From positions 1-64,000 of the forward strand of contig JAKLHK010000008.1 in NCBI GenBank assembly GCA_022710185.1: 64,000 bases of DNA, read 5' to 3'. Shown in pieces: positions 8,213-15,829 of the stretch. Both the position numbers and the translations under genes were made by a program. The stretch's first letter is position 1. Every line of letters starts with the position of its first letter. The notes below the pieces were generated by a model, which made no database searches, was not told the DNA's origin, and saw only the letters and a program-made list of their open reading frames with translations. The stretch is from Bacteroidota bacterium. GTDB lineage: Bacteria; Bacteroidota; Bacteroidia; Bacteroidales; JAGNHN01.

Positions 8213-8716
8213 ATGAATGTGATAATCAACTATTTCAAAGATATTTTCCAGGGGGTGTGGTCGCTCATCCAGGGGATGCGCGTCACCGGGTACTATTTCT
8301 TCCACCCGCGGCAGATCGTTACCCAGCAGTACCCCGAGAACCGGGACAAGCTGGTGATGTTCGAGCGTTTCAAGGGCGAGGTCATCATGCCCCACGACGA
8401 GAACAACCAGCACCGCTGCACCGGTTGCGGCATCTGTGAGATCAACTGCCCCAACGGCTCCATCGAGATCCTCACCGAGACGGTGATCAACGAGGAAGGA
8501 AAGAAGGAGAAGCGCATCGACAAGCACATCTACCACCTTTCGATGTGCACGTTCTGTGGCCTCTGTGTGAAGACCTGCCCCTCGGATGCCCTGGCCTGGG
8601 GCAACGAGTTTGAGCACGCCGTCTATGACCGTCACAAGTTAACCAAGGTGTTGAACCAGCCGGGCTCGTCCCTGAAGAAGGAACCCAAGTCCACCGCAAA
8701 AGAGATCAAGGCATGA
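8213..8716 (+). CDS. nuoI: NADH-quinone oxidoreductase subunit I
   Basis: 167 residues. A ferredoxin-like subunit with two [4Fe-4S] clusters (N6a and N6b) that pass electrons to NuoB. The cysteine motifs are C69-x2-C72-x2-C75-x3-C79 (CTGCGICEINCP) and C112-x2-C115-x2-C118-x3-C122 (CTFCGLCVKTCP). In a complex without NuoEFG, NuoI is the outermost cluster-bearing subunit and therefore the probable docking site for a soluble electron donor. Its stop codon overlaps the nuoJ start (ATGA at 8713-8716). Confidence 0.96.
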   Translation: MNVIINYFKDIFQGVWSLIQGMRVTGYYFFHPRQIVTQQYPENRDKLVMFERFKGEVIMPHDENNQHRCTGCGICEINCPNGSIEILTETVINEEGKKEKRIDKHIYHLSMCTFCGLCVKTCPSDALAWGNEFEHAVYDRHKLTKVLNQPGSSLKKEPKSTAKEIKA

Positions 8717-9225
8717 CAACCAACCTCACCATGTTCTGGCTGCTGTCGGGAGTGATCCTGGTATTCTCCCTGCTCACCATATTCTCCAAAAGGATATTGC
8801 GCGCAGCCGTTTCCCTGCTCTTCGTGCTGGTGGCCACCGCAGGCTTCTACTTCATGCTGGGCTATGAGTTCATGGCCGGTGTGCAGGTGACGCTGTACGC
8901 GGGCGGTATCGTAGTGCTCATCATCTTTTCCATCCTGCTCACCAGCCACGTCACCCACAAGTTCGACAAGCCCCTCCTGGCCAACCTGCTGCTGGGGGGA
9001 GGTATAGCCGTGCTGGGCAGCGCCACCGCCATCTACACCATCCTCAACCACACCTTCGTCCCCTCCACCGAGCCGGCGATAACCCCCGATATGCACACCA
9101 TCGGCCACGCCCTGCTGAGCGTGGACCGCAACGGGTATGTGCTGCCCTTCGAGGTCATCAGCGTGCTGCTGCTGGCCGCCATGATCGCCGGCATCATCAT
9201 CGCCAGAAAAGAAACCAAACAATAA
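8713..9225 (+). CDS. nuoJ: NADH-quinone oxidoreductase subunit J
   Basis: 170 residues with five predicted transmembrane helices. The third helix region Y-A-G-G-I-V-V-L-I-I-F (about 57-67) matches the NuoJ helix that carries the pi-bulge important for proton-coupled conformational change. Start overlaps the nuoI stop, so translation is probably coupled. Confidence 0.93.
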   Translation: MTTNLTMFWLLSGVILVFSLLTIFSKRILRAAVSLLFVLVATAGFYFMLGYEFMAGVQVTLYAGGIVVLIIFSILLTSHVTHKFDKPLLANLLLGGGIAVLGSATAIYTILNHTFVPSTEPAITPDMHTIGHALLSVDRNGYVLPFEVISVLLLAAMIAGIIIARKETKQ

Positions 9226-9233
9226 GTCACGCC

Positions 9234-9548
9234 ATGCACGAGATCCCGCTGCAATATATCCTGATCGTGAGCACCCTGATGTTTTTCATCGGGGTCTGGG
9301 GGTTCATCGTACGCAAGAACCTCATTACCATATTGATGGCCATTGAACTGATTCTCAACTCGGTGAATATCAATTTCCTGGCCATCAACAGGTTCCTGTA
9401 CCCCCATCATCTCGAAGGGCATTTCTTCGGCCTGTTTGTGGTGGCCATAGCCGCGGCTGAAGCCTCGGTGGCCATCGCGATCATCATCAACATCTACCGC
9501 CGGTTCACCACCATCAATGTGGAGAACGTAAGTGAAATGAAACACTAA
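9234..9548 (+). CDS. nuoK: NADH-quinone oxidoreductase subunit K
   Basis: 104 residues and three transmembrane helices, the normal size. The two membrane glutamates expected in NuoK are present: one in the second helix (L-M-A-I-E-L-I-L-N) and one in the third (A-A-A-E-A-S-V-A). The complex uses these in proton transfer. It lies between nuoJ and nuoL with 8- and 11-bp gaps. Confidence 0.94.
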   Translation: MHEIPLQYILIVSTLMFFIGVWGFIVRKNLITILMAIELILNSVNINFLAINRFLYPHHLEGHFFGLFVVAIAAAEASVAIAIIINIYRRFTTINVENVSEMKH

Positions 9549-9559
9549 AGCAGACGACG

Positions 9560-11473
9560 ATGGACTTTCTCTATACGATCTGGATCCCGCTGATCCCCTT
9601 CCTGCTCTTCCTGCTCATCGGACTGACGGGAATGTACTTCAAGCCCATAGTGTCGGGCATTGTGGGTACCGTCGGACTGGGCGTGATCACGCTCCTTTCC
9701 TTTATCACGGCCTATCAATACTTCTTTGTTGACGGAATGGTTGACGGGGTGTACCAGAAGATAGTCGCCGGAAGCTATACCTGGCTGGCCTTCACCGACA
9801 CCCTGCACATCGACATGGGGGTGATGCTCGATCCCATCGCCGTGATGATGTTGCTGGTGGTGTCGATCGTGTCGTTTATGGTGCATATCTATAGCCTGGG
9901 CTATATGAAGGGAGAGAAGGGCTTCTCCCGTTTCTATGCCTTCCTTTCCCTCTTTACCTTTTCCATGCTCGGGCTGGTGGTGGCCACCAACATCTTCCAG
10001 ATGTACATCTTCTGGGAGCTGGTGGGTGTTTCCTCCTTCCTGCTGATCGGCTTCTACTATGACAAGCCCTCGGCCGTGGCTGCTTCAAAGAAGGCTTTCA
10101 TCGTGACCCGCTTTGCCGACTTCGGCTTCCTGGTGGGCTTGCTGCTGCTGTCTTACATCACCGGCACCTTCGACTTCAAGACCCTCACCAGTCCGGAAGG
10201 CATAGAAACGATCCGCGGGGCGGGGCTCACCTTCATGGGCGCCTCGGCCGTCACCTGGGCCATGCTGCTCATCTTCATGGGCGGGGCCGGCAAATCGGCC
10301 ATGTTCCCCCTGCACATCTGGCTGCCCGACGCCATGGAAGGTCCGACTCCGGTATCGGCCCTCATCCATGCCGCTACCATGGTTGTTGCCGGGGTGTACC
10401 TTGTAGCCAGGCTGTTCCCGGTGTTCATTATGGTAACGCCAGAAAGTCTGAATGTGATCGCGTACATCGGGGGCTTTACCTCTCTGTTTGCCGCGGTGAT
10501 TGCCTGTACCCAGTTCGACATCAAGCGCGTGCTGGCCTTTTCCACCCTGTCGCAGATCGGGTATATGATGCTGGCCCTGGGCGTTTCAGGCTATGGTGAA
10601 CACGGGCTGGGCTTCACCGCCTCCATGTTCCACCTGAGCACCCACGCCATGTTCAAGGCCCTGCTCTTCCTCGGGGCCGGAGCCATCATCCATGCCGTGC
10701 ATTCCAATTATATGTACGAGATGGGCGGGCTGCGAAAGTACCTCCCCATCACCCACCTCACTTTCCTCATTGCCTGCCTCACCATTGCCGGCGTTCCCCC
10801 GCTTTCGGGCTTCTGGAGCAAGGATGAGATCCTGGCTGCCGCCTGGCACCATGACAAGCTGTTGTTCTTCATCGAGTTCGCCGTAGCCGGCCTCACGGCC
10901 TTCTATATGTTCAGGCTGTATTTCTCGGTCTTCTGGGGCAAGGAAACCCATTACCACCACACTCCCCACGAGTCCCCGCTCACCATGACCATTCCGCTGA
11001 TGCTCCTGGCAGTGGCCTCCATCTTTGCAGGGTTCATTCCATTCGGCGAATTCGTCTCCAGCGACGGTATCCCCCATCATGGCGAGATCCACATGAACAT
11101 CGCCGTGCCCTCGGTGGCCATCGGCCTGCTGGGCATCCTGGTGGCCCTGCTGATGTACCGCAGGGAGACTACGGTTCCCGACCGTATCGCCAAAGCACTG
11201 GGCGGTTTCTACCGCACCGTGTACCATAAGTTCTATATCGACGAAGTTTATCTCTTTGTCACCAAGAAGATCATCTTCAACCTGATCTCGCGCCCGGTGG
11301 CCTGGTTCGACCGCCACCTGGTAGACGGCACCATGAACAAGGTGGCCTGGGTGGTGGAGTTCTCCTCCTACCGCACGCGCCAGCTGCAGTCCGGACAACT
11401 GCAGCACTACGCCGTCTTCTTCGTCGCCGGCGTGCTGGTCCTGGTGCTCACCTTTGCCTATTTCCTCTTCTAA
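9560..11473 (+). CDS. nuoL: NADH-quinone oxidoreductase subunit L
   Basis: 637 residues. The distal antiporter-like proton-pumping subunit (Mrp/NuoL family) with about 16 transmembrane helices. Landmarks: FWELVGVSSFLLIGFY with the key glutamate (near 150), AGKSAMFPLHIWLPDAMEGPTPVSA with the broken-helix lysine (near 250), and the C-terminal amphipathic lateral helix region after about 540. Gap to nuoM is 12 bp. Confidence 0.96.
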   Translation: MDFLYTIWIPLIPFLLFLLIGLTGMYFKPIVSGIVGTVGLGVITLLSFITAYQYFFVDGMVDGVYQKIVAGSYTWLAFTDTLHIDMGVMLDPIAVMMLLVVSIVSFMVHIYSLGYMKGEKGFSRFYAFLSLFTFSMLGLVVATNIFQMYIFWELVGVSSFLLIGFYYDKPSAVAASKKAFIVTRFADFGFLVGLLLLSYITGTFDFKTLTSPEGIETIRGAGLTFMGASAVTWAMLLIFMGGAGKSAMFPLHIWLPDAMEGPTPVSALIHAATMVVAGVYLVARLFPVFIMVTPESLNVIAYIGGFTSLFAAVIACTQFDIKRVLAFSTLSQIGYMMLALGVSGYGEHGLGFTASMFHLSTHAMFKALLFLGAGAIIHAVHSNYMYEMGGLRKYLPITHLTFLIACLTIAGVPPLSGFWSKDEILAAAWHHDKLLFFIEFAVAGLTAFYMFRLYFSVFWGKETHYHHTPHESPLTMTIPLMLLAVASIFAGFIPFGEFVSSDGIPHHGEIHMNIAVPSVAIGLLGILVALLMYRRETTVPDRIAKALGGFYRTVYHKFYIDEVYLFVTKKIIFNLISRPVAWFDRHLVDGTMNKVAWVVEFSSYRTRQLQSGQLQHYAVFFVAGVLVLVLTFAYFLF

Positions 11474-11485
11474 AGTCCCGGCCCT

Positions 11486-12985
11486 ATGAGTATATTGAAT
11501 CTCTTCGTCATCGTTCCCGTCCTTACGGTCTTCGCGATCCTGTTCACCAAGGACTTCAAGGGCGCCCGTGTGGTTTCGGCCATTGGGATGGGCATCCAGC
11601 TGCTGCTGGCGGCCTACCTCATCTTCGCCTACCTCGACCTCAGGGCCATCGGCATCACCGATGAAATGGTCTTTACGCAGGATATCCTGTGGTTCCCCAT
11701 GCTCAATATCCACTATGCCATCGGGGTGGACGGCATCGCGGTGTCGATGATCGCCCTTACGGCCATCGTGGTGTTTGCCGGGGTGTTTGCCTCCTGGGAA
11801 GTGGATAACCTGGCGCGGGAGTTCTTCATCTCCCTCATCCTGCTGGCCACGGGGGTGTTCGGGTTCTTCATCTCCCTGGACCTGTTCACCATGTTCCTGT
11901 TCTACGAGATCGCCGTGATCCCGATGTACCTGCTCATCGGCATCTGGGGCAGCGGTCCCAAGGAATACTCGGCCATGAAGCTCACCCTGATGCTGATGGG
12001 CGGTTCCGCCCTGCTGCTGGTAGGGTTGCTGGGGCTTTACTTCTATTCGGCACCCGATGGGGGGCCATTGACCTTCAACATCCTGGAGATTGCCAAGGTG
12101 CATATTCCTGTGGAGATGCAACGCCTCTTCTTTCCCTTCCTCTTCGTAGGATTTGGCGTTTTGGGGGCCCTGTTTCCCTTCCACACCTGGTCGCCTGACG
12201 GTCACGCTTCGGCACCAACGGCCGTATCCATGCTGCATGCCGGGGTGCTGATGAAGCTGGGCGGATACGGCTGCTTCCGCGTGGCCATGTTCCTGCTGCC
12301 TGAGGCGGCCAACGAGATGGCGTGGATCTTCATCATCCTCACCACGATCAGCGTGGTGTACGGAGCCTTCGGGGCCATCTGGCAGAAAGACCTCAAGTAC
12401 ATCAACGCCTATTCCTCGGTGAGCCATTGCGGGCTGGTACTCTTTGCCCTGCTGATGATGAATGAGACCGCCATGGACGGCGCCATCCTCCAGATGATCT
12501 CCCACGGTCTGATGACGGCCCTCTTCTTTGCCCTGATCGGCATGATCTACGGGCGTACCCATACCCGCATGATCGACCAGATGGGCGGCCTGATGAAGGT
12601 GATCCCCTTCCTCTCGGTCGTCTACGTGATCGCCGGCCTCGCTTCCCTCGGGCTGCCGGGGCTCAGCGGCTTTGTGGCCGAGATGACCATCTTCGTAGGT
12701 GCCTTCCAGCATCCCGACATCTTCCATCGCGCAGCGACCATCATCGCCATTTCCTCCATCGTCATCACTGCGGTGTATATCCTGCGCGTGGTGGGGATAT
12801 TGCTCCTGGGACCGGTGAAGAACACGGATTACAACCTGCTGACCGACGCCAGATGGTATGAGCGCCTCAGCACCATCACCCTGCTGGTGGCCATCGCCGG
12901 CATCGGGATGTTCCCCTTCTGGCTTTCCGACACCATCATGAACAGCCTGGGCCCCATTGTAAGCCGGCTGCTGGCCGTGGTATAA
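11486..12985 (+). CDS. nuoM: NADH-quinone oxidoreductase subunit M
   Basis: 499 residues with about 14 transmembrane helices. A second antiporter-like proton-pumping subunit. Recognisable are LFYEIAVIPMYLLIGIWG with its conserved glutamate, GALFPFHTWSPDGHASAPTA with the HTWSPDGH signature, and LKYINAYSSVSHCG. It follows nuoL and precedes nuoN by 28 bp. Confidence 0.96.
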   Translation: MSILNLFVIVPVLTVFAILFTKDFKGARVVSAIGMGIQLLLAAYLIFAYLDLRAIGITDEMVFTQDILWFPMLNIHYAIGVDGIAVSMIALTAIVVFAGVFASWEVDNLAREFFISLILLATGVFGFFISLDLFTMFLFYEIAVIPMYLLIGIWGSGPKEYSAMKLTLMLMGGSALLLVGLLGLYFYSAPDGGPLTFNILEIAKVHIPVEMQRLFFPFLFVGFGVLGALFPFHTWSPDGHASAPTAVSMLHAGVLMKLGGYGCFRVAMFLLPEAANEMAWIFIILTTISVVYGAFGAIWQKDLKYINAYSSVSHCGLVLFALLMMNETAMDGAILQMISHGLMTALFFALIGMIYGRTHTRMIDQMGGLMKVIPFLSVVYVIAGLASLGLPGLSGFVAEMTIFVGAFQHPDIFHRAATIIAISSIVITAVYILRVVGILLLGPVKNTDYNLLTDARWYERLSTITLLVAIAGIGMFPFWLSDTIMNSLGPIVSRLLAVV

Positions 12986-13013
12986 TAGTAATGGACATTA
13001 AAAACTGACGAAC

Positions 13014-14444
13014 GTGGACCTTTCACAGTTTTTCATCATGCGGCACGAGGTGCTGCTCCTGGCGGTGATCATTTTGATCCTGCTCATGGAGATCTTCGTG
13101 GGCAAAGCGAACCGCAAGGCCATCATCCCGGTCTCCATCGGCCTGTTCTTACTCAGCACCCTGGCCGGGTTCCTTCCGGCCGAGTCCGGACAGCTTTTCG
13201 GGGATATGTACCGCACCAACGGGCTCATCGTTTCGATGAAGAATATCCTGAACATCGGGGTGCTGATCGTGATGCTCCTCTCGGCCGAATGGCTGCGCAA
13301 GGAGGAGAACCTGGACAAGGTGAGCGAATACTACCTCATCATGCTCAGCACCCTGGTGGGCATGTTCTATATGATCTCTTCGGGGGATTTCCTGATGTTC
13401 TACCTCGGGCTCGAGCTGGCCAGTATCCCTATGGCTGCCCTGGCGGCCTACGACAAGTTCCGCAATTCCTCTGCAGAGGCCGGCATCAAGTTCATCTTCT
13501 CTTCGGCCCTCTCTTCCGGGGTGCTGTTGTATGGCCTTTCGATGATCTATGCCTCCACGGGATCCATCTATTTCACCGAAGTGGCTGCCCATATGGGTGA
13601 GCAGCCCCTGCAAGTGCTGGGCTTCATCTTCTTCCTGGCCGGTATGGGCTTCAAGATCTCCCTGGTGCCTTTCCACTTTTGGACTGCCGACGTTTACGAA
13701 GGGGCGCCCATCAGCGTCACCAGCTATCTCAGCGTAATCTCCAAGGGCGCGGCCATTTTCATCTTCTCCATTGTGCTGTTTTCAGTATTCCCCATGCTGG
13801 AGCCGCTGTGGCAGGAACTGCTGTACGTCCTGGCCATCCTCACCATGACGCTGGCCAACCTCTTCGCCGTGCGCCAGAACAACATCAAGCGCTTCCTTGC
13901 CTTTTCCTCCATCGCACAGGCTGGTTTCATCCTGCTGGGGATCATGGGTGGGCCGCACCTGGGGCTCACTACGGTAGTCTATTTCATCCTGGTTTATGTG
14001 TTCACCAACCTGGGCGCCTTCGGGGTAGCCATCAGCATTTCCGACAAGACCGGCAAGGAGAACATCAATGATTACAACGGCCTGTACAAGACCAACCCCA
14101 TGCTATCGCTCACCATGATGCTGGCCTTGTTCTCACTGGCCGGCATACCCCCGGTGGCCGGTTTCTTCGGGAAATTCTTTCTGTTCACCTCGGCAGCCAG
14201 CAAGGGCTATTACATCCTGGTGCTGATCGCTGTACTTAACGCCACCATCTCCCTGTACTACTATCTGCGCGTGGTGAAGGCCATGTTCATCGAGAAGAGC
14301 GACCATCCGATCGCCCCGTTCAGGAGCAGCCTGAGCACCCGCATGGCCCTGGCCCTCTGCGTGGCTGGTACCTTTGCCGTCGGGTTCATCAGCTGGATCT
14401 ATGAATACCTGTACGACATGACCTATCTGCTGTTCATCTTCTAA
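13014..14444 (+). CDS. nuoN: NADH-quinone oxidoreductase subunit N
   Basis: 476 residues, the third antiporter-like subunit, with about 14 transmembrane helices. Landmarks: FYLGLELASIPMAAL (conserved Glu), FKISLVPFHFWTADVYEGAP (broken-helix Lys and HFW..D motif) and IKRFLAFSSIAQAGF. The reading frame seems to begin with GTG at 13014. The next in-frame ATG (13038) would remove eight residues of the first helix, so GTG is preferred with moderate certainty. Last subunit gene of the operon; the next gene follows after 10 bp. Confidence 0.94.
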   Translation: MDLSQFFIMRHEVLLLAVIILILLMEIFVGKANRKAIIPVSIGLFLLSTLAGFLPAESGQLFGDMYRTNGLIVSMKNILNIGVLIVMLLSAEWLRKEENLDKVSEYYLIMLSTLVGMFYMISSGDFLMFYLGLELASIPMAALAAYDKFRNSSAEAGIKFIFSSALSSGVLLYGLSMIYASTGSIYFTEVAAHMGEQPLQVLGFIFFLAGMGFKISLVPFHFWTADVYEGAPISVTSYLSVISKGAAIFIFSIVLFSVFPMLEPLWQELLYVLAILTMTLANLFAVRQNNIKRFLAFSSIAQAGFILLGIMGGPHLGLTTVVYFILVYVFTNLGAFGVAISISDKTGKENINDYNGLYKTNPMLSLTMMLALFSLAGIPPVAGFFGKFFLFTSAASKGYYILVLIAVLNATISLYYYLRVVKAMFIEKSDHPIAPFRSSLSTRMALALCVAGTFAVGFISWIYEYLYDMTYLLFIF

Positions 14445-14454
14445 TTCCTGAACC

Positions 14455-14787
14455 ATGTCACTGAACAAAGGCAAACATATCGTTGAAGAGATAGGGGGCG
14501 TAAGGTGTACCCTGGTCGAAGCCGGCATCAGCGCCGAACGGGCCACATTCCTGAAGCGACTGCTGGAGCACAACGGCTATGAGGTGAAGATGGAGAAGGA
14601 CAGCGGGGAAGAAGGTCCGGAGACCTTCAGGCTGGGGGTCACCGACCTGCTCTTTCATGCAGTGGTAGACGTATACAAGCGCCGTCTGGTATCGCTCAGC
14701 GGCAAGCGGGTGACCCCGGCTTACTGGTTGCAGCTTTCCGAGGCCGAGACCGAAGAAGAGGTCAACTACTACAACACCAGGCGTTGA
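14455..14787 (+). CDS. Conserved small protein of unknown function downstream of nuoN
   Basis: 110 residues, no signal peptide and no membrane helix. It looks like a compact soluble alpha/beta protein: a first beta hairpin (HIVEEIGGVRCTLVE), a helix (SAERATFLKRLLEHNG), then beta-rich sequence ending PAYWLQ. I believe similar proteins are common in Bacteroidota, but this rests on memory and no function is known to me. The gene lies 10 bp after nuoN on the same strand, so it is probably the last gene of the nuo transcript. It converges on an esterase gene 7 bp away. Confidence 0.75.
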   Translation: MSLNKGKHIVEEIGGVRCTLVEAGISAERATFLKRLLEHNGYEVKMEKDSGEEGPETFRLGVTDLLFHAVVDVYKRRLVSLSGKRVTPAYWLQLSEAETEEEVNYYNTRR

Positions 14788-14794
14788 GCCCTGA

Positions 14795-15721
14795 TCAACC
14801 CAGGTTAAGGTGGTGGCGGATGAAGTCCGCCATTTCTTCCATGGCCTGGGTGGCTTCAGGGAACATAGGGGCGAGCAGGGGGTAGCAATGCACCATATCC
14901 CGGCCGGCCCTGAAGGTGACCTCCACTCCGGCTTCCCGTGCCCTAAGGGCGAAATTCTTTCCATCATCGAAAAGCTCATCGGACTCCCCTGAATTAATGA
15001 AGAGGGGGGGGAGCCCCTGCAGTTCTCCGAACAAGGGGGAAATCAAGGGATTGGACGGGTCTTGGGCCCCGGCATAATGCCGGCTGAACACCGTCCAGGA
15101 CTCCAGGGGGGCAGGGGAGAGGTGGTTTTTGGTCCGGTAGGAAGCCCCGGAGCAGGTCAGGTCGGTCCAGGGCGATATGGCCAGGCAGGCCACCGGAAGG
15201 GGTACCCCTTCTTCCTTCAGGGCCAGCAATGTGGCCAGGGCCAGTCCCCCCCCGGCCGATTCCCCGGCGATGAGGATATGATCAGGGGCATAACCTGACT
15301 CCAGCAAAGCCCGGTATACGCTCACCGAATCCTCCAGAGCAGCAGGAAAGGGGTGTTCGGGTGCCAGCCGGTACTCATACAACAGGGTACGGACCCCGGC
15401 ATAGCGGGCGAAACCGGAAATGATGCCCCGGTGGTCGTTGCAGGAGCCGGACACATACCCGCCCCCATGTGCATACAGGATCAGCTTATCCGCGGCAGCT
15501 CCCCGGGGCACCAACCATTCGGCCTTCATCCCGGCCAGGGATTCCGGCATCAGCTCCACGTTCTCAGGCACCTTTCCAAACCGGGCTGCCCCGCGCTCAC
15601 AACGCTCACGGAAGTCCGGAATGGAGGTGGTCATATCAAAGGTCTCCTTCCTCCAACGGCCGCGTATAAGGTGGCCATTTCTGATCATGAAGTTGAACGA
15701 ACGGGCTTTGAAACTCGTCAT
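14795..15721 (-). CDS. Alpha/beta hydrolase, HSL-like (family IV) esterase
   Basis: 308 residues, the usual length for bacterial hormone-sensitive-lipase-type esterases, which cleave short-chain esters. HGGGYVSGS at 85-93 forms the oxyanion hole, and the nucleophile elbow GESAGGG at 153-159 holds Ser155. The remaining triad is Asp248 (SGESDEL) and His278 (DMVHCYP). The DPSNPLISPL stretch before the Asp is also typical of family IV. There is no signal peptide, so it is probably cytoplasmic. Two 8-base homopolymers (G8 at 15004-15011, C8 at 15246-15253) lie within the gene. It is downstream of, and in the same direction as, the TonB-dependent receptor. The physiological substrate is unknown. 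Confidence 0.9.
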   Translation of the reverse strand: MTSFKARSFNFMIRNGHLIRGRWRKETFDMTTSIPDFRERCERGAARFGKVPENVELMPESLAGMKAEWLVPRGAAADKLILYAHGGGYVSGSCNDHRGIISGFARYAGVRTLLYEYRLAPEHPFPAALEDSVSVYRALLESGYAPDHILIAGESAGGGLALATLLALKEEGVPLPVACLAISPWTDLTCSGASYRTKNHLSPAPLESWTVFSRHYAGAQDPSNPLISPLFGELQGLPPLFINSGESDELFDDGKNFALRAREAGVEVTFRAGRDMVHCYPLLAPMFPEATQAMEEMADFIRHHLNLG

Positions 15722-15829
15722 GGTCGCTGGTGATTATGGGTTGATCGAAAGCGTTGGGGTGGGTATAGCTTGATGAAACATTGACGGAGCGTAGGACGTG
15801 CCAGTCCGGGGGGATGTTACATGCGGGGC

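Noticed and set aside
10586-12727. 713-residue antisense frame over nuoL and nuoM
   Set aside because: Very rich in His, Glu, Gly and Asp, as expected for the reverse strand of hydrophobic GC-rich genes; the sense genes are certain.
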